NCBI GenBank assembly: GCA_963931925.1
Contig: OZ007579.1
Coordinates: 48,584,771-48,648,770, forward strand
Origin: Onchidella celtica
Taxonomy: Eukaryota; Mollusca; Gastropoda; Systellommatophora; Onchidiidae
Direction of reading: 5' to 3'
Length of the DNA stretch: 64,000 bases
This document shows, piece by piece, positions 12,738 to 23,108 of this stretch. The notes under the pieces were generated by a model. That model was not told where the DNA came from. It was given only the letters and a program-made list of their open reading frames with translations, and searched no databases. Both the position numbers and the translations under genes were made by a program. Each line of letters starts with the position of its first letter. The stretch's first letter is position 1.

Positions 12738-12932
12738 AATTCAGGAGCGGGGCAGCAGTACACCCCTAAACACAGGTCACGTCCAAAGAGATTCCTCGTC
12801 CTGTCGACACTGCCATGGGTGCTGAAATCTCTGGGCTGTGCCTAATATTACCCTGAACGTCACCGAAAAAAACCCGAGATGTTTTGGAGCTGTTCTGTGT
12901 TTGGTGGTGTGTTGCTGCCCCGCTCCTGAATA
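12738..12932. mobile_element. MITE-like element upstream of gene A
   Basis: About 195 bp bounded by inverted repeats of about 37 bp. The left end begins attcaggagcggggcagca and the right end is its complement tgctgccccgctcctgaat, with the next bases also largely complementary. There is no coding capacity. It sits 198 bases upstream of the gene A start, so it may overlap promoter sequence. Confidence 0.65.
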
Positions 12933-13099
12933 TGCTAAAAGTCGTATGGAAAAAAAAACAACTCACGCTTCCAGGACCCGTCCATAGGTAGGTATGCTCT
13001 ACTTTGGCCGTTTTAACTCCCCCCCCCCTCCTCCCCCACTTCCCCCTTGTACGGTTTTCATAAGGCTTGGCTTTAACCCCACCCCTCCACCACCTCAAC

Positions 13100-14085
13100 G
13101 CCCCCAGACGCCCATATTGGGGTTTCTAGTCTGTGTTTAAGGAGAATCACTGCCCTTAGCAATTGCCTGTTGTTGTTTGATTTTTTCCCCTCCGTTTCTT
13201 TTGTCTCCTGCCCTTCTTCTGCGAGGTCTACTTCCTTCGTGGCTATTTGGACTGGAGTCTCAACTCACTTGTACAACCAACACGGCCATTAGAAGAAAAG
13301 TGAGCAGCCACGATAAAATGTTTATGTTTTAAAACTTTGAATGCCATTTTGCGTCGAGTATTAACGACTGTTTCGTTAGATACATACCCTATATTATTAT
13401 TCAAGTTTTATACCTGCAACTCATTCTGTCAAAAAAAAATAAAAAAAAATAAATATAATTACATATATAACGGAAAACATTTTAATTTATGACTATAAAT
13501 GTAGGGCTTACATTCCAAATCCCCGGACCCCAACCCCATGTATACATTTTATAGGCAACCCCCTCCCCCGTTGGCCCTTTACTGACCTGTTACCAGCATT
13601 ATTTGCCACAATGAAGGCATTAACCCTTAACCCGGCAAGGTTGAGGAGATACGCCTTTTATATTTTTTGTCAATTTTTAGAAAATGTTAGATGTGATTAC
13701 TATTTATAGTCTTTTCAAATCGTCAAAGTGAATCTAAAAAAGAGAGAAAACAACTGAAAATATAATGTATGCACAACAAAGCATACACAATTTGGGTAAA
13801 CTCCGAGTGATAAAAATAAAACCTCAATTACTCTGATAAAAATGCCATGAGAATAATTTTGGCGTGAAAGTGAGTTCAGAATTTTAGAAATAAAAAGCTA
13901 CGATCCATGACATGCACGTATCTCAGCAGCATTATCCCTGACAATTGTCGGGCCAAGTAAAATTTGTTATTAGCCTTAGCCTTTTTTTTTTTTTAATGTG
14001 ATACTCTTTTCTATAATTTGCAAGGAATTTTACAAATGGCCCTTGAGCGATTGCAAACTGTTGGCATTTACAGGTTTAAGAGGTC
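13100..14085. other. Intergenic, no gene seen
   Basis: AT-rich sequence with short homopolymer runs. I find no supported exon, RNA gene or transposon terminus. Confidence 0.5.
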
Positions 14086-14089
14086 TGTC

Positions 14090-14360
14090 TATATTAATAA
14101 TAATAATAATAATAATACATGTAATAATAATCATAATACATAGCATTTACAACCAGGCTGTAACAGCTTTACAACATCTATCCTAAATCACACACACAAT
14201 ATAAACACATACTCAGGAAAAAAAAAGCTTGATGGGCATTGAGATTGTAAAAAAAGGTACCTCTTCAGCTGATGTTTAAAAGTTATCAAATGGCCATTCT
14301 CTCTCAAAATCAGAGGCAGAGAATTCCAAATCCGAGGCCCTTGAAAAGGAACAGACTTTT
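14090..14360 (+). repeat. Probable interspersed repeat with AAT tract
   Basis: An AAT repeat (14096-14150) is followed by a non-repetitive block containing aaaatcagaggcagagaatt and ccgaggcccttgaaaaggaa. This layout, a trinucleotide tract joined to a conserved-looking block, is typical of short dispersed repeats. No second copy lies in the window. Confidence 0.35.
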
Positions 14361-14701
14361 TCACCCATGGTCTTCAGGGATATCTTTAGAATTTTAAAAT
14401 AATTTTAGTGTCTGCAGATAATCTAAGATGTAGTGATTATGGAGTCAAAAGATCAGTTAACCCTAATCTACGGTCGTTAGTACCTATACGCATTCTACTA
14501 TTGTGCGTCGCCCCTGACTCAGACAGCAACAGTATCTTTTAAATCTTGTTTTCACAGCATGAAATAGGCAGTTGTTCAATGTGTCACCTATAGATAGAAT
14601 GCGCATGGCGTCACAGAGTTTTTGTTTTGTACTTCCGCCAAAAAAGATGGCCGGTGGATCAGCTGATGAGTGTAACTTTGAGATGTGTCTAAGCAGTTAA
14701 A

Positions 14702-14959
14702 ATGCCTGCTGGTTGCATTGCAGTTGACTGTTATGACAGGGGTGGAAAAGATGTATCCAAACTGGTCCGATTCCCTACCATTCGTGTAAACAAGAGAAAG
14801 GAAATGAAAGAATTGACCGAACGTCTCCCATGTGCGTATACACAGGTGTCATTGTTTACAGTAGTGAACTCGCCACCGATTGGTTCGCGACGCCTTAAGT
14901 GGGTCCGGACAGACAAGATGGTGGATATGCGCATTCTAACTATTATCTTCAAAATCTAA
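14702..14959 (+). pseudogene. THAP-like N-terminal fragment
   Basis: The frame opens MPAGCIAVDCYDRGG, with a C-x4-C pair, followed by an Arg-Phe-Pro segment and a Lys/Arg-Glu-rich helix, then a Lys-Trp-Val motif. This matches the start of a THAP zinc-finger (C2CH) DNA-binding domain. The expected C-x2-H pair and downstream DDE catalytic region are not found nearby, so it is most likely a leftover first exon of a THAP-type transposase or a THAP gene fragment. An intron may lie inside it. It stands alone between the two paralogous genes. Confidence 0.5.
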
Positions 14960-17270
14960 ATCGAGCCATCTTAGAACACGAATATGGGTTTCTAGTCTGT
15001 GTTCTAGTCTACTCATCCAGCCTTTAAGAATACATGCATTTTTAAAATTATTTATATTACCATCATCATTATTACCGTTTCTACAGCTACTGTACAACGC
15101 CATCATCATGATCGCTGTTTGTGTTAATCACTTTGTGCATTATGCCCCTCTCTTACTTTGTTCATAACGTTCTTTTTAGTAGTCGAACAAGCTCACTCGC
15201 TGCGAACAAAACAATGTTTGTTCGTGTTTTATTTTATTTTATTTACTATTGCATTCGTCACAGTTCCAACATTTTGTTCAGGGAGAAGATGAGAGGAAGT
15301 GGAGAGGATGAAAGGTTAAGCAGGCCATTGAATGAAACGGCACTATGAATGACACAAACGTTCGAGACATTGGGGTTGAAGCGCTAAGCTTGAAGTTGGA
15401 AGGAAGTTTGAGTGCATCGTGTTATAATACAACTGGACACGACACGCGGGCTAACTACTAGTGGCCGGCTATGTTGTGCGTGCATTCCAGTCAGAGCACT
15501 TGACCAGCCTCAAGACAGGCACCTTTTCTGGCCAGATGACTGGGGGGAATTTATGAAACAGAGAGATGAGGCAGAGGTTGAAGGAAGGAAACGATCAGTG
15601 ACAGAATTGGGTGAACATTGATGAGGAAGAGGGTAGAAGGGAAAAAGGGGTGTGAGAGAGAAAGGGGGAGATCCGTGCACATTTGAACAGCTTTGGTTGA
15701 CAGTTGACACTAAATCTGAATTATCTTACACTGATAGATTGATGTAAGTTCGATGCTTCTCATGCAGTTATCGAACTGACTTGCCATTGATTTACTTCCA
15801 CTTGTTATCCAAGTTATGCATTGCCATGTTTATTTCGCATTCTGTCTGTGCATTGAACCCAAGAGGAAACAAAAAATATTTACTTGAACATTGATTCTGT
15901 ACGATAGGAAACCTAATGGAAACACTTCAAACATGACTGACATTGTGACATTAATTTAATAATATTTATATCCATAATCTTGCTCCTGAAAACGTTAGTG
16001 CACAATGAAAATCAGCTTCCCTGTTCGTCAACATCTACATCTGGCCGGTGAAGTAAACGCTAAAATTTCACAATTTCCGGAAAAAAATCACACTTACTGT
16101 TGTTCTTGTTCACTGTTGGGATTTATTTAAGTACTGAACTTATTTTTACGATAAACTTATTACGACAAACAGAACAACAAACAAACTTACGAACTGAGTA
16201 GCGATAAAACCAAACAGGTAGAAGCTGTCACAGCGTGGAACCTGGTGGACTGTGCAGAGGAAGCAAATTTTACAAAACATGAAATCGTTTGTGCGTGTGT
16301 GTTATGTGTGCGTGCGTGCATGCGTGTGTGTGTAAACGTGTGTGTGTTTTGCTTTTGACGCCAGAAAAATAACCACTATCAGACCATCCGACAGCCAGTC
16401 AAGCACTTAGATACCTGCTCTACCGGTTTTTGCTCTGGGATTTCCCACGCTTACTTCAAACTCTGTTCACAGAGTTACGAAATCCTGTTTTTTTGTGTGC
16501 TTATCACAATGTGAATGTTCAGTGCATGTCAGATAAGAGGTGCCATGCAAGAGGTCAATACTGTTCAGGCTACAACTTCCTAGTCGAACAAATATTCACT
16601 ATAAAAAAAATGTAACTCAAGTCTAGGGCTATTATAAATCTACTGTTTACTGATCTTTGCCCACGTTTCCTGTCACCTCAAGAGTGTTGATAAGGTGATG
16701 ATATATTTCATTTGCGTCACCAAACTGAGATGTAGACCACTATGCAGTGTTCCGTGGCAAGTTTGAGTAAAAGATTTTTTTATTTTTTTTTAATTTGGAG
16801 TAACGTACGTTTTCTGAAGTCAAGCGAGACCAAACTATTTCTTTCTATTTTTGGCAAGACATTAAAATTATGTTGCATCCAAACACTAGTTTGCTATGAA
16901 AGACATGTACAACAGAGCTAGTTGGGTAACATAACAGCTGGGTCTAATGTAACCTGAATAGCAACAGAAACGAAACATGTGTCAGATAGTTGCTTTCAGC
17001 CGCTACAAGTACCAATATCAAATTATGTACATCTCTGTGGAGGCTTCAGTCATTAGACCACTTGTATAGCACCCTTATTCCACACAACATTCGGTAGTTG
17101 TAAATTATAGGAGTATTTTGCAGTGGTACACGCAACTAGAAATCGTGTTGCCTCTTGCAGAACTACCCAATGGTTGTGTCAAGTTAACAAAATAAATTAT
17201 AAACTTTTTTTGGGGTACAGCCAAATTTAAAAAAAATTAAAAAGTTAAAAAAAAAAAACACACGAAAATC
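14960..17270. other. Intergenic, no gene seen
   Basis: Mostly unique AT-rich sequence with a short GT-rich patch near 16285-16345. I see no supported exon or mobile element. Confidence 0.5.
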
Positions 17271-17274
17271 TGTC

Positions 17275-17460
17275 GGGTCTAAGCAAGGCTTGAGGCAAAA
17301 TCAAAGGTGGCAAAGAGAAAAAGTTGTGCGTTGCTAGCACATGAAATAATAAGGAAGTGACATAGTTCCTTTTTGTTATATTGTACCGTCTCTGCATCAT
17401 TTCTTACTGGAGGCTTTCCTTCCTACAACTTTTATCTTTTCCCCAGATTGTGACTTGGCG
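17275..17460. repeat. Foldback repeat, copy 3
   Basis: The left arm around 17280-17350 includes a segment related to ggcaaagagaaaaagttgtg. The right arm around 17395-17460 is its degraded inverted counterpart. It belongs to the same family as 2615-2935 and 5160-5585. Confidence 0.5.
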
Positions 17461-17617
17461 CACAGCTAGCTTCTGCATGGCAAAACCTGGTTATGGTAAT
17501 AATCATGCCAAATACCTATCATATAATCGTTGCTACTTTGACAAAGAACTGAATGTAAGCAATTACTGCAAACAGCGGCGATCTGCACGGCCGTCGAAGG
17601 AGAAGCAATAATTATAC

Positions 17618-18342
17618 CAGAGGTGACCAAACCGCGGCTCGGGAGCCGCATAGGACTCTTTGACCTTAAATTATTATGCGGCTTGTAGAAATATTATGTT
17701 GCCTGAGCTCTTACTTCATCACTGTTAATATAAAAGGTAAATTGGAAAAAAAGAAGTCTAGCTTTATAATAATTTACTGGGTATGAATTGAGACCCCACT
17801 GGTTTCAAATGTAATTTGATATTCACGCTTAGTAATTTTTGCTTCTTTTTTCCCCTCCACCCTGATTTGTTCATAATTGAACATACTGTCAGAGTTTTAC
17901 AGGCCTATTTTATCATTGGGCCTGGTGGTTTAGCTCCATCACTTCATACAAATGAAGACATAAAAGACATGTTCTGATCTTCTCAGATTAACTTGTGTAT
18001 GACATTCCCATGTTTTTCTTAGATGTTCACGAAGCTCATATTATTCATTTATTACTTTCAGTATAGTTAAAACTGTCATCATTCAAGATTTTGAAAACAC
18101 GTGGTATATGTGTCTTTTGTCATTACTAAAACTAATATAAATTAACAGTTTAAAAACTGTATACATAAGTATTGTTAGTTAATGTATTTCTTTATATTTA
18201 CATACATTTTTTTGTACCAAAATGCGTGTGTAACAATAGAAACCTGTGTGTAAAATTCTGTTCATATCTTGTGGCTCTCGAGCATCTGAAGGTTAAGATT
18301 ATCGCATGTGGCTCTTACATTAAGCAAGTTTAGCCACCCCTG
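17618..18342. mobile_element. hAT-like non-autonomous transposon
   Basis: The left end reads cagaggtgaccaaac and the right end is the complement of caggggtggctaaac, so there are terminal inverted repeats of about 15 bp starting with CAG, as in hAT elements. Just inside the ends, the GC-rich gccgcat on the left and the complement of gagccacatgcg on the right continue the similarity. The flanking 8-mers aattatac and caatagac agree at five of eight positions, consistent with a decayed hAT 8-bp target duplication. No transposase is encoded. Confidence 0.65.
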
Positions 18343-18819
18343 CAATAGACCATAAGATTTATTATATACATTGCAACCAGTTCATACGATTTATGATCCC
18401 TATTCCAAGAAACCTCAAACAAGGGTCTTTCATTCTGTAATGCTGGACCCCGCTTGATAGTCAATTTATTTTTAAAAAAAACAGTCATATTCTTTTTGAA
18501 TCGTTTTCTCGCGTCTGCTCACATCCAGGGTGATCCGAAAAATTAATGCATTTTCTTCCAACTTTCATCTTTCACCTATCCCCACAGTGTCTCACCAGCA
18601 ATCGGTTTTTCAGTAAAATAACTCTGACAGGCAGCATTGCTTTTTGCACCTGAAAAAGGTTCGAGGAGGAAATCTGAAAACCAGAAGACTTCTTCACCCA
18701 CTGACTCCACCCCCTCCCCCACCCCATTCCTTTTCTCTATTCCTAACACCAGAGATAACACCCACGAGTGTATACAGGCCTTATGACATCAGACCACGGA
18801 ATTCTCTCACAATTGAGGT

Positions 18820-18935
18820 CATTGAGCATGACTGTGTGAACAAAAACAAAGTCAAAATTGGGCAAAAAGAAAAGGTTGTATGTTGCAAAACCCCGCGTGA
18901 GAAATAAAACCCAAACAATACAAAGCAAACTAAAG
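18820..18935 (+). repeat. Foldback repeat family, single arm
   Basis: Contains gggcaaaaagaaaaggttgt and aaataaaacccaaacaatac, the best-preserved arm of the family seen at 5160-5585. No matching inverted arm lies within 300 bases, so this is a partial copy. Confidence 0.55.
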
Positions 18936-20390
18936 AGAAGACAGAAAATACACAAAATTTTCGGCGTTCGTCTTTTTCTGTGGTTTTTATGATATTGTGT
19001 GAACAAAAAGCAGATACGACTTCGTATGAAGCATCGAGTGGACTTGACATGCAAACCATTACCCGTGAAGTTTCTCGCTGTTCATCGATACTCAGAATTC
19101 CGTTTGGAAGTTATCCATGTTATATAGAACGCCATTAATAGCAATTCTCTGTTACAGTCAATGCCGAAATTCAATTAATATCGAATAAGCCGTTCTTGTC
19201 GACAAGCAAATTAAAATAAAATAAAAACCACAGAGTTAGATTAGAGAAGACGCGAAGTGCGTCATCTTCGGGTCCCTTGCACAAAGCAAGGAGGGGGATA
19301 GAGAGGGAAAAATACAACAGACATGCAGTGAGGTTGGGAGAAACATACATCAAAATAGACAATCATAATGTTACCAAAAAACAACAACAAAAAAACAGTG
19401 AAGAAAAGTTATATAATGGAATATTGCCGGTTAGTCTAGGAATAACACATCAATATCTGGGGCATTCGCTGCACTAGAAATATCCTCTTAGAGATGACTG
19501 GTGTAAATGGGGAAGGGGGTAAAAAAAAAAAACTGTGTGAGAAGTGCACATGGGGAGAGGATGTCAAATAATTTATCATCAAAGACGAGAGTGTTTTTTT
19601 TTTATGGATGGCTCCATGCTACATCCGTGCCGCTAGATAAAACGTACCATAAACTGAATTTCTTGTTCCCATTAATCGCACAGTGATAGAGAATTCTCTT
19701 CTGTTTGTGGTCGTGTTAACATTTTATGGCTAAAAATCTCTACACCCAACGAGAGCGTTTAGAACTGTATAAATAAACACGGGTTTTCTTCAGGGTTTCA
19801 ACATTGGCCTCCTGGGGGCCACGTTTCAGGAAAAAAAGCCAAAAAGCTTTCAAAATTTCATTTGGGCCCCTGACTTTCAATTTGTCTTGATTTGGCCACC
19901 GCCCACCTTTCCGTGTCTCCGTCAGTTATAACTAATTAATCCAGCGTTTTTACAAAAAAAATCAACAAAACCTTTCACTTTTTCTGAGACATCTTAAATG
20001 AAATAAAAGATTTTTCCAGGCAGGAGTCCTCCCGATTGTGCAAACATTTCCGAGCGCTCATTTGCTTAATTTCAAACACTGTCTAAGATGATTGTCGACC
20101 TAGTGGTGTCACACTATTATCATTATTAATCTGTAATATATAGCTATGAGGCAAATATCCGATTCTTTGTCATTATAACTAAACGATAGTATGAAAAAAG
20201 AAGTGGTACTTTCCATTAATTTTTCCGAACAATCTCTTCACAAAGAAATTTCACAGTTTCAGGATTTGTTTGATTTCATTTTACTTGTTGCAGTCCGTGG
20301 TAGGCGTCTGCTGGAAAAGGAGGAATGGAAGGACAGGTTTTCGGACTAAATGGGGGTTAACAGCTTTTTCCCTTCTCAATGCTAGTGTTT
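18936..20390. other. Intergenic, no gene seen
   Basis: No exon or transposon end is evident. Parts around 19670-19760 and 20330-20390 resemble the first 480 bases of the window, marking the outer edge of the tandem duplication. Confidence 0.45.
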
Positions 20391-20699
20391 TCCTAAGTTC
20401 TTTCCCTTCCAAGGGCAATTTTCATCGGAAAGTCCACAATGTGGTGCGCAGGCTTATTGTAAGTTAATTAATAATAATAATCAGCATTATAATAATGATG
20501 ACAATAACAATAATAATGATGATGATAATAGTAACTTTAATTACATTGATATGGCAAACGGAGGTTATATTTTCAGGTACATGTATTATTTTGCTATTGA
20601 TAGTAATCGCGTCCAATATTCATTGTAACCTACATTTTCAGTCAAGTCCATCCATAATTATATTAGGCTCCAGTAAATGAAGATAGCAGAGTTATCGTC

Positions 20700-20832
20700 A
20701 AGATAGAGACTAGAGAGCATGAGGGAGGGGGACAGAGAGAGCGTCTGTGTGGGTGTGTGTGAGAGAGAGGGTGAGAGAGACGGAGACGGAGACAGAGACA
20801 GAGAGAGAGAGAGACAGAGAGAGAGAAAGAAA
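20700..20832. repeat. GA-rich microsatellite
   Basis: GA and GACA units with a short GT patch, the counterpart of the tract at 1040-1216 in the paralogous flank. Confidence 0.9.
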
Positions 20833-21111
20833 AAAGAGTTTGGCTTTAAGTTTGGAGAAATCATGTGACACGATAATGACCACAGTGTTTTAGAAAACAA
20901 GCATGAGGATAGAGAGAATATTGCAGAACAGTATGACCGAAGGAGACCCCACACCAACCACCAGGAGAAAGAGAAAGAAAGAGAGAGTGGGGGGCGGGGG
21001 GGAGGGGGGGCGGGAGGGTCTTCAATCAATTGGGCATTAATGGCATTAGCCTCCATTATATATGGCCTTTAGCGTCTTTACAGACGGTCTTAGCAGCTAG
21101 AATATTCACTT

Positions 21112-21768
21112 TCACTTTGACTGACAGCTTCTCTCGTGGCTTATTCTACCAATGTTTGACCCGAGAGTGCGATGGCAGTGATTGCAGGTCAGTCTTTTGG
21201 GTTCACTTTGGCGAGTGTTTTCATTCCGCCTCTGTCGTTTTGTCAGGTATGTTTCTTTTGCCTTGAAGTCTATTGCGAGCGTGCCACTGCGCAATTTTTG
21301 TCTCCATCTGCTTCGATCACTTGCAAGGTTCTCCCATTCATTGGGGTCGATGTTGAATGCTTTCATCGTGACCTTGCAAGTGTCTTTGAATCGCAGATGT
21401 GGCCTACCTCTGGGTCGGTTGCCAGTAGCAAGTTCCCCGTAGAGAATTTGTCTGGGGATGCGATCATTTTCCATACGGTGGAGATGTCCAAGCCACCGCA
21501 GTCTTTTTTTGCCTAGGAGAGCCTGAGTTGATGGAATGTTGGCTCGGCTCAGAACTTCGATATTTGAGATCCTGTCTTGCCACTTGATCTTGAGAATTTT
21601 GCGTAGGCAGCGCAGGTGGAAGGAGTTGAGGGATCTTTCATGTTTGGAGTAGGTGGTCCATGTCTCTGAGCCATACAGCAGGGTGCTTAGGACGCAAGTT
21701 TGGTACACGAGTACCTTTGTTTTGATGGTCAGCTTGCTATTGTTCCACACCCTTTTTGAGAGTTATAA
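21112..21768 (-). pseudogene. 5'-truncated LINE reverse transcriptase, C-terminal end
   Basis: One open frame of 212 codons encodes the end of a non-LTR retrotransposon polyprotein. It starts in the thumb region (sequence like VYQTCVLSTLLYGSETWT), continues through a segment like LRCLRKILKIKWQDRI and a GNRPRGRPHLRF motif, and ends with a zinc-finger-like C-x2-C...H-x4-C tail (CNHCHRTL...SHERSC). The catalytic RT palm and the endonuclease are missing, so the copy is 5'-truncated, the usual outcome of target-primed reverse transcription. The break at about 21765-21770 abuts an AAT tract. Clade not assigned. The frame is intact, suggesting a fairly recent insertion. It is absent from the paralogous flank near 1.3 kb. 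Confidence 0.85.
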
Positions 21769-23108
21769 TAATAATAAAGCAAATATGACGAATAATGATA
21801 GAAAAATCTGTTTAATAATCTTCAAGCAAACACAATGTCATCGGAAAGAGTGCTCAATTGAATTACTCTATGTTTCCACGGTCATTAGAGAACAAAATGT
21901 TGGATCTTCCATTACGTTTTTTTTTTCTTTCTGTTTATTTTTACTTTGACAAGACCAGAAAAAAATGTTTTACTTACTTTGCGTTGCATGTCGGGAAAAA
22001 TAATCTTCTTCTCTAAGGACGATATCACACAAATTTTGGCAACTGTCCCTACCCAAGGAATTCACTCAAATAAATTAATAATGCCAAGAAATCCTTTGAT
22101 GAACCTAACTCAATAAGATTTCTAACAGATCTGCAGTGTATAAATATTCCTCTATATGACAACAATTACGTTACGTACAACAATATTTCCCATGTGGCAT
22201 GAGAAAAGATTTGATTCCACAGATATTTCGAAATATTTATCAAACTTACTTTGCAACACACAAAATCAAGAAAACCAGCACAGATTTATATACTTTTTGC
22301 TGTTTTATTTGATGTGCCAGTCAAACGTCATATTTGGTCTCGTTCTGTTTTAATGTTTGTCTTTTGTCCAGGTTTCTAATGTGTCTATCTGGAAATAAAT
22401 TTCAGGGTTTTCGGCAGCTCTTCAATTTTTAGTGCATGCAAAGACTGAGTTCGATGTGTGAAAACTGAGATAGTTTTGAGTTCAAGTTAAGCTGGTAAAT
22501 ATCTACAAAGTATCACGTTCGAGGGTTCTACACACTTCATCATACAGTACTTGATGTTATAATGTCCTGTAATGTTTTATGGAACAGAAAAACTAAAGGA
22601 CACTGAAATCAGTAAAGGGAAATGATCATGGCTATTTAAGAGGTGCATTTTAAGCATAATGATATATAAACATATTCATCGATTTGAGATATAATTTTGT
22701 ATCAGTATTTTGTCTTGTGTTAGGCTGACATTGCTTTTTGTTTCCCCCTATTAAATGATGATGTTAATGTGTGGAAGAAAATAATATTCTTGGTCAAGAA
22801 AACGACCTTACAGAGTAAGCTGGAAATGACCTGGCGCACTTGTGTTTAATGTTTGACTATAGAATATTGGCTCTACTAAATCTGAAGGAAATTAAAGCCT
22901 TGTTGTAGTTAATCTGTAAATTCAGATGCCTCTTTTTGTCTGATATTAATATTATTATTGTTCGAAGCTCTTTCAGAAGAAAAATCTATGTTGTAGCCCA
23001 GGGCAGCAGTCCAGTGTAGTGAGGCATCAGATGAGCAGTGTGACTGAGTGCAGCTGTTTCACGGTCATGCTGGGCCATTTTGCTCTCTGGATTCTCCAGT
23101 TCCTTCAG

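Larger units (their letters stand above)
20390..23108 (-). repeat. Duplicated 3' flank of gene B
   Basis: Collinear with 480-2084, with the landmarks listed there. Relative to the other copy it contains an extra block at about 21085-21770 that carries the LINE fragment. Confidence 0.65.

Noticed and set aside
12529..12738. Open frames on both strands covering the gene A leader
   Set aside because: The minus-strand one includes a Thr-rich stretch, but it lies upstream of the signal-peptide ATG in a region that looks like leader and promoter.
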